DNA of 64,000 bases from Siniperca chuatsi (taxonomy: Eukaryota > Chordata > Actinopteri > Centrarchiformes > Sinipercidae), in NCBI RefSeq assembly GCF_020085105.1, contig NC_058047.1, positions 962,501 through 1,026,500 of the forward strand, read 5' to 3'. Below, one piece after another: positions 52,349 through 63,915 of the stretch; position 1 is the first letter of the stretch, and each line of letters begins with the position of its first letter. The notes beneath the pieces were generated by a model. The model was not told the origin of the DNA and did no database searches. It saw only the letters and a program-made list of their open reading frames with translations. Made by a program: the position numbers and the translations under genes.

Positions 52349-55300
52349 CTGGGGACGAAACACACAAAAACGCACGTTGGCTTCTGACATTACTTATCTT
52401 CCATAGATGTGCTGTACGTTATCATAACACTCAATCTGTACACTCATTCGGTCCACACAGAAAACTAATGCCACATGCCCAGACAAACTGTGATGTTCAA
52501 TACAACGGGCTGAAGATAAAGAGGGTTAAAAAGTGTAAAGTGTGACAAACCCATGTTAAAGACATATACAGTATTGTATGTGTGAAAAGTAATAAAGTTT
52601 TTAAAAAAAGCTGATCAGACACATAATGATACTGAGAAAACTTAAGAACGTGATGATTTTCAGGTTCTGGAGTGAAGAGGCGTCTTTTTTTCCTGTGATT
52701 TCTAAGCGGATTTATGGATGTTTATTCACCACGGACGTCAGATAGATTATATCCTAAAAGGGTGTAAGTCACACTGAATCTAAAGATATGTGTATCATGT
52801 CTGTGTGTTCAGATTCGACTGAGTTATGGCTTCCAGAAGAAGTGCGATTTTTGATGCAAACTGCAGCCATCAGGTGTTTTAAATTACCTTAATATGCTCC
52901 ATGAGCTGTGTGTCACAGCCACTGCTGCAGCTCATGGAGGCTGACTGTGTTGGTGAGTGATTGTAAGTGATTTAGTTAATTGACTATAGCAATTAATTCT
53001 GTTTAACTAACTTAGGCGTTTCTCAGTTGGTTGTTAATGCACTATTCTGCCCGGCAACAGGGAGTGCTGCAGAGGGGGAGTCAGAGCTCTAATCTCTGCA
53101 AAGTCTGCTGTAATCTAATCTAACCCAACTGGCATGAATGAAGTAACAGCTCACAGGTGTAATGGAAAGGTTGATGTTTCCAACCAGAAGTTATAGAGAG
53201 TGATATCTGGTTTGGGATAGGAGTTCTTCTCAAAAACAGGAAACAAGAACAATAAAATTTAAATTTATTCAAAAAGTTAATTTATTCATACACTAAATCC
53301 GAATTACAGATGGTGTTTTTACCTTTCCTGCTCCACTGAGGGGGAAATCTTTCCGACAGAGGTGGGCGATGATTCCCGCCGCCAGAGCGTCGCCCAGAAC
53401 GTTGATCATGGTCCGAAACCTGTCGCTGCAGACACAGAGGTGACGAGGAGACACTGTGAAACCAAAATCACTCGTGTCTCTGAGCAGTACCCGAAGTATT
53501 TTATACTCTATTCACATCCTCTTTTTTGTTTGTGATGTTTGGCAGCCGCGGAAAGTACATTTAATTAAGTATCGTACTAAACCACAATTTTACGGTACTT
53601 GTACTTTTAAATATTTGCATTTTATGCTAATATACAGCTCTAGTTACTTGTTAAAATGCTGATTGCACGTCGATAATTATAATTTGATAATATAACAAAC
53701 TGTAAATAATACTGTAACGCTCAGAAAGAGGCCTTTCTGCATCATGAGTGCTGTTACTTACAGGATCCAGTCGATGGCCACGATGAGTGTGATGTCATCT
53801 GGTGGCAGGCCCACTGATGTCAGCACGATCACCATGGTAACCAGACCAGCCTGAGGAATCCCCGCTGCACCGATGCTAGCGGCTGTAGCTGTGATGCTGC
53901 CGGACAGACAAACACACGAGGACAACGGACGAAAAAGTATAATGTACCCTGTCAGAGATCAATTCAATCAAAACTTCGACAAGTTATGTTCCAGAGCGTC
54001 CTGACTGTTGAAGTAGATTTCCAATCAGAGCGAATAGTAGGCTTGTTGTCTGACCGTTGGTAAAAGAAACCTGACCTGTAAGAACGATAAGTATTGAGTT
54101 CTCTACTTGTAAATTCATTCTTTTGACACTGTTACAGAAAATGCTGCCTGAGGGAGCTTCTTCAAATGAGAATGATGAAATCTTCTTACGGTACTCAGGT
54201 AATCTGACTAGTTTTCTGCATAATAAATAAGTTAGTGGAGGAGGAAATTGTAATAGGACATTTTATCCAGCTCAGGATGTTAATTAAAATTTTATTTAAA
54301 ATGTGACAACAGTTTGGTTTCTGATATAAAACTTTAAGAATGTGTTTTTATAAAGTTGCAATGGGTTTCAATGTGGATATGTTAGCTTTTCATTCAGACA
54401 TTCATATCAAAGCTGTTTTGTTGGTCAATGAATTTCAAACAAAGCTAAAATTTGTCAAATTAAACCTACCTCTTCGGTATATTTTTTTTACATGTAATTG
54501 AACACATAATCAATATATAGAGAGAAAATCCTCCCAGTGTCTACAGGTGGCAGGCCGTGCTGAGTCACCTACGCGCTACAGAAGCACGTGATCGACCACA
54601 GCCTGCCTGGAGAGGATGTCTGTGTCTCATTGCATAAATAAGTTTGGAAGCTGTTTTGTACAATCACGTGCATAAATCACTGTGTCATCAGCATATAGCT
54701 ACATTTTACCTGCAGCCAATGTTTTTCATGTACTTTTTCAGGACGGACAGAAGCGAGATTGTTACTATGCACTGACTAACTGAAAGTGGTCCATGTATAA
54801 GCTCTTGTGAGACGCCCGTAGCAGTAGATATAGGATTATGAACATTCATATATTGCGTCCTACCATTTGGATAAGGTGGATATCAAGGTTAGACATTTTG
54901 TTACCTCTCATATCATTTATCATTGAAAGACTGTTCCTGTTCTTCTTGCCCTTCGTTATCTCTGCATGTTTCAAAACCTCCTGAATTGTCTTACAGTTTG
55001 AGCATGTCTGTGTTGATTTACCTGATGGTGACCAACTGGCCAAAGTCCAGCTCATAGTCATTAACCTGAGCGATAAAGATGGCCGCCACGGCCTCGTACA
55101 GCGCTGTGCCGTCCATGTTGATGGTGGCACCCACAGGGAGGACGAAGCGGGCAATCTGTCGGTCAACATGGCAGTTTTCCAACAAACACTTCATGGTGAT
55201 GGGCAGCGTGGCAGAGCTGAGAAGAGACGGAATTTAAATAAAACTTAAATAAAGCCTGAACACACCCACAGACCAGCAGGTTAAATGAGGACTGTCCTGG

Positions 55301-58300
55301 ACTCTGACCTGGAGGAGGTAGCCAGGGCAATCACCATGGCCTGCAGCAGCCCACGGATGTAGGAGAAGGGGTTCTTCCTGGTGAGGATGAAGTAGAAGAG
55401 AGGGAGGAGGATGAGTCCATGGACGAAGAGACCGGCGAGCACGGTGATGCCGTACCAGCCCAGCTTCCTCCCCAGAGTGCTCGGGTCCTGCATGTCCAGG
55501 ATCTTCCCCGCCACCAGGAAGACAATCCCAAACGGAAAGTACCTGAGAAGACAGAACAAACAACATCTTGATGATTTATCTGTTCATAAAGTCTAACCAG
55601 TAGTGGAGCTAAACATGTAAAGTTTGTCCTGAGGGTGGCGCTGCAGGAAACATCAGGAAGTCCCTAAAATGTAAAGAGTTCATCCTCTGGGGAGCAGGAA
55701 TATGTTCTGACAGATTTTTATACTTCTTTGTTCGGGTGGAAATTTCGGCCTGATGGTGGCGTTAAAGAGGCCATGGAGTCATTAAGTCATTATCATGATT
55801 TTGGTGTTGATTATGAGGATAACTGAACCCGATGGTGGCGCTAGAGGAGTGTCTAAATCATGATTCTGCTGAGAAAAAAAACTGTTCGACATCTACTGAG
55901 CTAAACTGGGAGAGGGTGGATTACCAGGATTTGAGATCCAGGTATTTCCCGGAAATTCGTCCTAAAATCTACACCGCTGTCCCGGAAATCTGGGATTTTA
56001 GCATGTGTGTGCATCTGTGTGTTCACGGACTAAAGAATAGTGGATGTACTGAAACAAAGACGCCTTTCCAAGTTAAAACTGGGCCTTGTTCTGACGTCAG
56101 TGTTACTAAATGGAGTTTTATCATCACTAAAGTAAAAACCGGTTGCACCTCGTGAACTAGTTCGTACGTAGAGATTAGTTGTTACTAAATATTTACAGCC
56201 ACTAACTGCCAGGTGCAACTGACAAAGCTAACGTTAGCATGCTAACATCTGAGCCGTTTAGAGTGAAGAGTAAAAAATTCTTGATAAATGCTGTTTAATA
56301 ATGATGTAAATCTTGAAGATTTTAAATTACATTTCACAAAAACAACACACCACATCACGAAACGTTATGCTAATAACATTTGACTAAATGAGTAAATAGC
56401 TTTAGTTATCATTCCCACTCATTATAAACTGTATGAATACTACTAACTCTGAAACACAGATTTCTCCATGTATGCAGACAGAAATATTACATAAATACGG
56501 ACATTTACAAAGATTTATCTTTAAATCTTAAATCTGTAAATGTCTAAAACAGTAGGTTTTGGAAGTTGTGCTAGCTTGTGATGCTACAGTGACTTCCTGT
56601 TCACATAGTTGATTGCTCCTGATTGGACAGCGCTACAGATGTTTTCTAGCAACAGATTTACACATTACTAAAGTCTTTACTCGCTTCTTAAGTTTTAATG
56701 ACCTGATTTAGTAAATCACTAGTTTGAACTAGTAAGTTGTTACTGAGAACTTAGGAAGGACTTTATGTTCAGACTTAGTGAAGGATTTATGAAGGGCTGC
56801 TGTAACACAGTCCTGACTGAGGGGCCCAGGTTCCCGTTCATTATATAATGGACATTTGTGTTGTGATATTTAAGCAAATCATCCGTCAACAGGGAAATAA
56901 AAGCCTCTTGTGTACGAGAGCAGTCTCTTGAGAGAGGCTAGCAACCCCCGCAGGCGCTAGTTTGCTGTCGCGCCTGTTTGTGGGGCTTCGCTCTGCTGTT
57001 CTGGTGCTACAGAAACCAAAACATGAGCTGCCGTGGCTGAGTCGCTCTCCTCCTGAGCCTGTGTAGTTCGTGGCACTGGTTAGCATCCTAGCTAGGCTTT
57101 AGCAGACGCATGGAACAGTATAGCCAATCAGAGGCAGAGTAGGGGCGGGTCTTCCCGCAAGACAGCCATGATTTAGTCTTTCCCATCTACGTGATTGGCT
57201 GAAGTGGAAGGAGCCATCTGATTGGCTACAGATAATTCCCAGTTGAAAAAGACCCCACGCACAAATGCAGTGAAGTTCACACATGGCAAGCAGTTCGTAA
57301 AAACAGTTTGTATATAAATGTAACAACGTCCAAATATGTTTTAGGCAAATACTTTTAAATACATATACTTGTGGATTTCTATTACATTTATTTAAAACAA
57401 GAAATCAGAAATTTGTGAACCTTATATTTTATCTGTGGATTTGTTATACATTTATATACAACCATAAGTATTTTTGTGTGCACTGAAAAATATCTTTGTG
57501 GAGAGAGTCATTTATATATAAATCCCGAAATACATTTGTGAATCCTTCTGAGTGCATTCATTATTAGTGAGACTGATCAAACTCATATATTCAAACCAAA
57601 CCACTGCTGGTTCAAAGTGAAGTACATAAACACTCATCCGCAAAGTGTAAAACATACTGCAACCAAAAGATTCTGTTTGTTTTCGTTATTAAGAAAAGAA
57701 ATCCACTAATACACACAAAGACCAGATGCATCCCTGGAGTGTGTGACATGTATGCTTCTGTTTATTTACAGGGTGCTTTCACATCTGTAGTTTGCTTCAT
57801 TTGGTATTTATCTTCTCTGACGAGCTCAGAAATAATTTATTATGAGCATTAATAGTATAGACCGCTTCTGGGCCGCGTATATCGTAAATAGTGAGAAAAA
57901 GAGGCATCTATCACTGCAGCATTACAGGAGGAGCGTTACTGTACGTTCGCTACGTTTCACGAAGTTTTTAATGAGGAACGGCTAAAATGCACGTTCTGTT
58001 TTATCCGGCGAAAATCCGGTGTTACCATGGTTACCAAATGATTTCTTTTGCATAAATAGATCGTTTTCCTGAGCAGATGGGTTTCAGAGTAGTTTATCCC
58101 ATATAGTCCTGTGGTTTAGTTGTTTTGCTTTCACGCCGCAATAGAACAATAGAGTTCACTGGGAAACAGAGTCCGATTGTCAACTTTCAGAGCAACGCAA
58201 ACGAACCAAACTAAACAGGCAAACGGACCAGAGGTCCTCTGAACCGAGCCAAACAAGCCAGAGGTGAAAGCAGCCTGAGTGTGTTTTCAAGCTCTGGTCC

Positions 58301-61300
58301 GAATCAGTGGATGAGCTGCTAAACTTGTGTTTTTCTGTTGGTTTGGTTTCTTTGAACACAGAAAAACCAAAGAGAGAACGTTCTCTCCTCTCATTGGTTA
58401 GATGCGTCTGGGACGAGAAAGTAAACACAGGAAGAAGCTCCCCTCTGCCCAAATATCAAGAAGCTAGTCCAGGTCAGACCTCCACTCATTCTCCGGCTAG
58501 CTGCTAGCAACCGTCGATTTTCCTCATCCTCATCCCAGCATGCAACCTGGCTACTGGAGCTGTTTAGCTCAAGCTTGTAGTCGGGTCAGATCACGTTCCC
58601 CACCACAAACAAACCGAGACCACTTCCTCTAAAGGGTCTCTGTGCGGGTGTTTTGCACCCGAGTACGACTGCTGTGCTCAGATCTGCTCAAATGAATCGA
58701 ACCAACAGTAAAAACCATCCAGAGTCTGATTCAACTGGGGGAAAAAACGCAGTTTTGAAAACACCCTCAGAGACCGACTGACTTCTTACGACGACTCTGG
58801 ACAGACAGACAGCTGTAAATAAAGGGGACCAGCAGACATCTGGACTTAATAACATTAACAGAGTCTCTGTTCTGTTCAAGTGTCCCAAGTAAACCAGCAG
58901 GAACGCCAGGACCTGAAACTGAATTCAGACATCTTTACTTTTCCTATTTACGCCTGTGTGACCCTGCTGTCACATGACAACATGTCTGCTGTTAGAAAGG
59001 CCTGTTAAGTGGAGCAGTGTAGTGTGTACTGTGTGTACTGTGTGTACTGTGTGTACTGTGTGTACTGTGTACTGTGTGTACTGTGTACTGTGTGTACTGT
59101 GTGTACTGTGTACTGTGTGTACTGTGTACTGTGTACTGTGTGTACTGTGTGTACAGAGCTTTCCTCTCACCAGACAGCGGCGTTGATGATCTTCATGACG
59201 CACTCGTTGATACACTGGCAGACGTTGACCAGCGGAGCTCCTCGCTCTCCCATCCTGCCCAGCAACAGACCTACAACAACACAGTTTATTCTTATTATTA
59301 TAAGAATAATAAGAAAACTGCACTGTGGCTTGTTCAGGGTGAGGAATGCAAGGGATTATGGGTCCGGACTGATGCTTATATATGTTGTACATATAAAAAC
59401 GTCTGACGTCTGATCTGTTTAACAAAGTGACGAAAAGAAGACTTTTGTGATTAAAACCTCAGACTTCAGAGAAGTAAACTTCAGGACTTTCTGCATCAGT
59501 CAGCGACACGTTGAGACCGTCCTGCTCACCCATGGTGGCGGAGAAGACGACGATGCCGAGGACGTTCATCTGTTGGCTGCTGCCGGGACTCGTCTTGTAC
59601 GTGATGTCCGGGGGCGGGGTCAGCTCCAGGTACACCGTCCGACCGCTAGGATGACTCTCATCGGGGAACACGTAGACGAAGTTCGGCTGGACGGTTTTGG
59701 TCGGGACTTTGAGGATGGGAACCAGGTCCGTTTTGTACTAAAGAAACACGGGAAGTAAAGTTTAAAAAGCGCTAAACCTCATCTGTCGTCTGAAAGAGTC
59801 CTGGCTGCTGTCTCACCTGCTGAAACGTGGCCTCGATCAGATTAGAGGGAACCATGTTCCTGTGGAGACACGTGACTGTTATTCATTTAAAAAGGAAGAT
59901 GCAGAGAAACTCAACACAAAGCAGATCAGCTGCGATTTTAAAAACAAATATTTGAACCTGAGTTTAAGTTATAAGCAGAATAATCAGAACACATGGAAAG
60001 CGACTTATCTAACAAAAATGTTGTGATCAGCGGCATCAAAACCCTCAAACAGATCAATCAAACAAATGAATCCACACCAGCAGCTGTCTCAAGGAAAAGG
60101 ACACGTCCAGTTCCCCTTCTTACGGGACCAGGACCCCGAATACTTTGGTCCGCTGGTCTCCCCATTTCATTGAGTAATTCTCACTAAAACCTCCCAGTTG
60201 GACATTTGTAAATTTGCTGATTTTTGGGCATGGTTTGGTGGGCGTAAAGTGGGCCACATATTTTTACCTGGAGGGGTGGGGGGGTAAAAACATGGGACAT
60301 ATATCACAGATACAGCTGCACTCAAACAGATGAAGGTTTTTATTGACTCCTGTAGACCTGCAACGATTAGTCGATTAATATTAATTTAAATAATATTAAA
60401 GAGTTCGGTCTAACCCTGCTCTACAGGAAAAGTGCAATGAGATAACTTCTGTTATGACTTGGCGCTATATGAATAAAGTTGAATTGAATTAATCTATTAG
60501 TGAAGAAAATTTGTTGGCAACTAGTTTCGATAATCGATTAATCGTTGAAGTAATTTTTAAGTAAAGTTTAAATTTAAAAATGATCTTGTTGAAGTTTTCT
60601 GAAAAAAACGATTCGCTGATTAATCCAGAATATAATCAGAAGATTAATAGATTACGAGAAAGATATTCAGCTGGTACTTAGTTAAATCTGTTCTAGAAAA
60701 AAGTTCTCGTTCAAACATGATCAGGGAACGTTTTGTGTAATTTTTGGGGTGGTGGGGGTTTGTAACGGGGCTGGTGGGAGTGTACCATATCATATTGTTC
60801 ATGATAATCCCAGTATAATCTTTATTGTGATCAAAATCTGTCATGTCATTGTATTAATGACGTTTTGATGTATTAACGTCACTATATATAACACACTATA
60901 TCGTAAACGGGGTGATTTTTGTCCAGTGGTGGAATGTAACTGAGTACAGTTACTGAAGAATTCAATTTTATTTATATAGCGCCAGTTCATAACAGAAGTT
61001 ATCTCATTGCACTTTTCCTGTAAAGCAGGTCCAGACCGAACTCTTTATAATATTATTTAGACCCAACGAATCCCACCATGAGCAAGCGCTTGGCCACAGC
61101 GGCAAGGAAACGCTTCCTTTAGGAGGCAGAAACCTCGAGCAGAACCGGACTCGATGGTGGGCGGCGGCCATCCACCGCTGCCGTACAAATAATTTGAGGT
61201 ATTACTTGAGTATTGTTATTTCATGATATTTATACTCCTCCACTACATTTCAGAGGCAAATATTGCACTTTTTACTGGACTACATTTATTTTACAGCTTT

Positions 61301-61795
61301 CTTTACAAATTAAGATTTTACATAGGAAACATACCTTTTAAAATACAATGCATCGTTATATATTGAACCAGTGGCTCCCAGTGTTTTCGGCTTGTGACGA
61401 GGAACCGGCGTCTGGGGGCCTCCTGTCACGTTTCAGATGTCCGAGTTGTTATCAGCTCCACCGAAGAGACATTCCCCCTCCAAACTTCTCACATGGTTTC
61501 ATTTAAATAACAGTCTGAGGCCCAAAGAGGTCGAATGATCCAATATTACCGATGTGACAGCAGTCAGCAGGAAGGTAAGGAGGGTAAACACTCTTTCAGG
61601 TCACCTGACCTTCACCGGAGGTCAGAGGTCAACAGGATGATGATGCGTTCGACCTGCTCGTGAGCTCGGTCTGCCAACGTGCCTCGGCAGAGATCGCTGC
61701 ATCGCACCGCCGCCACCGCTGACTCAGTTAATCTGTCACTTATCCCTGCAGGATTACTAAAAATATACTAACCAGAGCTGTCTGTAATTGGATTG

Positions 61796-61851
<56 letters not shown>

Positions 61852-63525
61852 TTTGTTGATCTGTGCAGTTCAGCTGGCTGGCCTGGTCTGCTGCACACTG
61901 AGCGTTCATACAGGAATCATTATTTTCATCATCTATATAATGAAATATACGTAATGATAAACGTCCAGCACGTCACAGAGAAACTGCACTGCGAGTTAAA
62001 ATGGCCGATATGTTACTTTACATTCGTTCGAAAGGCTTGAGTTGAGTTCAGCTGTGACGAAGATCAAAGATGTCGATCAAAGTTAAGACTTGATTTCATT
62101 TTTTTAACTTTCAGCTCTCGTTTTTTTTAAATCCATTTTAGTGACAGTGACGTCGCCCCCCGCGGAGTGACCCCCACCCACCTCTGAACATAAATAAAGT
62201 CTGTAAAATGTCTCATTATTTGTATTTTTAGTATTTTATTTATTCATTTCAGGGCCGCAACTAACCATGATCTTAATTATCAATTAATCTGCCGATTATT
62301 TTATCAATAAATTAGTTGTTTTGTCTCTGTTTATTTATTTATTTAGATAAAAAGTCCAAGCTGACGTCTTCAAATGTCTCGTTTGGATCTGATCTGATTC
62401 AGTTTAGAAAACGGAGAAAAACTGAAAACCTGAGAAGCTGATTTGACAGTTTGCGGTTGATAATTGATCAACGACTAATCGACTATCTGAACCGACTTCC
62501 TCTCGTGAGAGCAGCGTCACAGACAGACACGCGGTCAAAGACGGGCACCGGCGTCAAGTTCAACCCGCTGAAGTATTATTCATTATTATAAATACAATCC
62601 ACCATATTTCCTCCTGGAAGCACAAACACACGGCGTTCGCGTCAGCGTCCAGCTGCTAACGTGTCTGACTCGGCTCTAAATGATGCGGCAGCGCCTGGAA
62701 ATCCCGTGACCGACTCTGGAGTCCTTCAGCTGTCCCGAGTTCTCCGATGGCGTGAACGCCGGAGGTCTTTCTCCATCTCTACCGTCCATCCTGTCTGACG
62801 CGAACGTCCCGCCGCTCAAGTGGACGCACAGAAACCAGAACCGCCAGACCAATATGTCGTCACTAATTTACAAACAGATGAAACAATACGAGCAGCAGAG
62901 ACAGAAGGATGCTGATTGGCTGCAGTGAGCGCACGTCAGCAGTCCTGCTTTCACCTGTTTGAAAGTTTCTCCTCATTTTTCACCTTTTCTTTTTGTAAAA
63001 GATCGAAGACGGACGGCGTTACGGTGCTGGCCGTATTCTTCGTCGTCCAGGTTTTGCGTTTGTTTTTCTGTTTTGGTTTCGCTTCCTCAGAATGTGCGTG
63101 CGTGGACGCTCGTCCAACACAGACTCACAGGCTTCATTTGAAGGCGGCACATTATCAAAATGACGAGACCAAATGAAAACCACCGGCTGTCACTCAGCAG
63201 TCCACCATCTGATACACTGAGGCAGACTGTCCTGGACCCAGAGAGTCCCCCATTGGACCCTTTATGGGCTCTAAACATCACCTTTAAGCTGACCTCTGAC
63301 CTCTCTCACCTGATGAGGTCGAGCAGGGCGTCGGCCGAGGTCATGACGGGCCCCCCTCCCAGCCGGTTGCTCTCCATCTCCGTCCCCACGCCGGGTTTGA
63401 TGATGATGACGAGCAAGATGCCGACCACCACGGCGATGAAGGTGGTCCACAGGTAGTAGGTGACGGTCAGGACGCCCATCCGACAGCACGCCTTCGACTC
63501 CATCGACGACAGACCCGACATCAAA
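52178..63525 (-). CDS. slc1a7: slc1a7-like excitatory amino acid transporter (EAAT5), 5' partial
   Basis: A sodium-coupled plasma-membrane glutamate transporter with a large chloride conductance; EAAT5 works mainly in retinal photoreceptors and bipolar cells. Nine exons are visible (63310-63525, 59817-59859, 59530-59737, 59171-59270, 55309-55542, 55022-55216, 53762-53896, 53323-53425, 52178-52348), all joining in frame. In order: [20 protein letters not shown]; the variable extracellular loop; [34 protein letters not shown]; hairpin 1 serines [14 protein letters not shown]7 [14 protein letters not shown]; hairpin 2 [20 protein letters not shown]8 [17 protein letters not shown]. The substrate-binding Asp, Arg, Thr and Asn of TM8 are all present, so it should be functional. 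The [13 protein letters not shown] stretch and YVFPDES-type loop point to EAAT5. The fish-specific EAAT6/EAAT7 groups were not excluded. The first exons (TM1-2) lie beyond the right edge. Confidence 0.9.
53323..53425 (-). CDS. slc1a7: slc1a7 exon, TM8
   Basis: This exon is 103 nt, acceptor GTGTCTGCAG, donor GTAAAA. It encodes [20 protein letters not shown] and [14 protein letters not shown], the end of the transport core. Confidence 0.93.
53762..53896 (-). CDS. slc1a7: slc1a7 exon, hairpin 2
   Basis: This exon is 135 nt, acceptor CCGGCAG, donor GTAAGT. It encodes [20 protein letters not shown] and [20 protein letters not shown]. Confidence 0.95.
53897..55021 (-). other. slc1a7 introns around the TM7/TM8 exons
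   Basis: The introns 53897-55021 (1.1 kb), 52349-53322 (1.0 kb) and 53426-53761 (0.3 kb) show no recognised element or gene-like frame. Confidence 0.65.
55022..55216 (-). CDS. slc1a7: slc1a7 exon, hairpin 1 and TM7
   Basis: This exon is 195 nt, acceptor CTTCTCAG, donor GTAAAT. It encodes [40 protein letters not shown] and [12 protein letters not shown], holding the sodium/substrate-site NMDGT. Confidence 0.95.
55309..55542 (-). CDS. slc1a7: slc1a7 exon, TM5-TM6 and start of hairpin 1
   Basis: This exon is 234 nt, acceptor GTCTTCTCAG, donor GTCAGA. It encodes [40 protein letters not shown] and ALATSS. The 3.6-kb intron before it is the second largest in the gene within this window. Confidence 0.95.
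55563..55715 (+). repeat. Interspersed repeat family (GTGGCGCTAGA type), copy 4
   Basis: CATCTTGATGATTTATCTGT, AGTAGTGGAGCTAAACATGT, AAGTTTGTCCTGAGGGTGGC and TCATCCTCTGGGGAGCAGGA match copy 3. It begins about 20 nt upstream of a slc1a7 acceptor. Confidence 0.75.
55716..57760 (-). other. slc1a7 large intron, left part
   Basis: No gene-like frame. Scattered short repeats include GTTAGCATGCTAAC at about 56231-56245. Confidence 0.6.
57767..58283. mobile_element. Probable DNA-transposon MITE with TGCTTTCAC ends
   Basis: The left end is CAGGGTGCTTTCACATCTG and the right end, reversed, is CAGGCTGCTTTCACCTCTG. The inner parts are less similar. It lies in the slc1a7 intron 55543-59170. No target duplication was identified; the superfamily is uncertain. 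Confidence 0.55.
59014..59155. repeat. Compound microsatellite (TGTGTACTG / TGTACTG)
   Basis: About 140 nt alternate 8-nt TGTGTAC-type and 6-nt TGTAC-type units. It sits in the intron 16 nt past the donor of the exon 59171-59270 on the minus strand. Confidence 0.93.
59171..59270 (-). CDS. slc1a7: slc1a7 exon, 100 nt
   Basis: The acceptor is GTTGTTGTAG, donor GTGAGA. It encodes [20 protein letters not shown] and [20 protein letters not shown]-type microsatellite starts about 16 nt after its donor. Confidence 0.93.
59530..59737 (-). CDS. slc1a7: slc1a7 exon, extracellular loop and TM4c/TM5
   Basis: This exon is 208 nt, acceptor TTTCTTTAG, donor GTGAGC. It encodes [20 protein letters not shown], the loop [20 protein letters not shown] and [14 protein letters not shown]. 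Confidence 0.93.
59817..59859 (-). CDS. slc1a7: slc1a7 43-nt exon
   Basis: A short exon, acceptor TCTCCACAG, donor GTGAGA, encoding [14 protein letters not shown], the family's NxxPxNLxEA block. It joins the flanking exons in frame. Confidence 0.9.
60355..60640. mobile_element. hAT-like MITE split by an L2-like LINE tail
   Basis: The outer parts (GACCTGCAACGATTAGTCGA on the left; TTTCGATAATCGATTAATCG on the right) belong to the family of 49275-49529. Between them, about 60398-60489 is the L2-like tail (AAAGAGTTCGGTCTAACCCT to AATAAAGTTGAATTGAATT) seen also at 39525-39608. Confidence 0.7.
60957..61190 (-). mobile_element. L2/Rex1-like LINE 3' end, minus orientation
   Basis: The reverse complement of the end of the LINE at 38160-39610: TTCAATTTTATTTATATAGC, CATTGCACTTTTCCTGTAAA, GAATCCCACCATGAGCAAGC and CCTTTAGGAGGCAGAAACCT. 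It is truncated after about 230 nt. Confidence 0.88.
61797..61847. repeat. (TG)n microsatellite
   Basis: About 25 uninterrupted TG units in the slc1a7 intron 59860-63309, far from any exon. Confidence 0.95.
62252..62490. mobile_element. Diverged hAT-like MITE, third copy
   Basis: It begins AGGGCCGCAACTAACC and ends with ATCAACGACTAATCGAC; AATTAATCTGCCGATTATTT and AAAAGTCCAAGCTGACGTCT are in the usual order. It lies in the same intron as the copy at 60355. Confidence 0.7.
62491..63309 (-). other. slc1a7 intron, right part
   Basis: CpG-containing but without a recognised exon or promoter motif; an upstream region of the intron (61191-61796) likewise shows nothing recognised. Confidence 0.55.
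63310..63525 (-). CDS. slc1a7: slc1a7 exon with TM3 region
   Basis: This exon is 216 nt, acceptor TGTGTACAG, donor GTGAGA. It encodes [20 protein letters not shown] through [12 protein letters not shown] and ADALLDLIR. Confidence 0.93.
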
Positions 63526-63639
63526 CTGTACACAGGACAGACCGACAGACTTAAAGGAACATTTAGTAAAACACTTGCTGTCTGTCGCCTCCAGAGTCAC
63601 GTTTCATCTCTGTGCGTTCACTACAGAGACAGGTCCAAG

Positions 63640-63715
63640 ACGTGTTTAGCCTAGCTTAGCATAAAGACTGGGAGCAGGGGGAAACTGCTAGCCTAGCTCT
63701 ATCAAAAGAGAAAAG
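63640..63715 (+). mobile_element. Palindromic-MITE arm in slc1a7 intron
   Basis: GTTTAGCCTAGCTTAGCATA, AGACTGGGAGCAGGGGGAAA and CTGCTAGCCTAGCTCTATC match the arm at about 7065-7130. Confidence 0.7.
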
Positions 63716-63789
63716 ATCCAACGCTTTGGTTTCTGACCAAATACCTGCAGAACTAATGACTTTCCCATCAGCCTCAGCTGCACTTTACT

Positions 63790-63915
63790 GTTTACTGCTA
63801 ATTAGCTCATGTTAGCATGCTAACATGCTAAACTAAGATGGTCAACATGGTAAACATTATACCTGCTAAACATCAGCATGCTAACATGCCGATGTTAGCA
63901 TTTAGCTCCTGACCT
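63790..63915. repeat. TTAGCATGCTAACATG teleost repeat
   Basis: Repeated TTAGCATGCTAACATGCTAA, GGTAAACATTATACCTGC and CAGCATGCTAACATGC, a short self-complementary fish repeat. It lies in the partial slc1a7 intron at the right edge. Confidence 0.7.

Noticed and set aside
58970..59425. Frames with VYCVYCVLC or HTVHTVH repeats
   Set aside because: Translations of the TGTGTACTG microsatellite next to a real slc1a7 exon.
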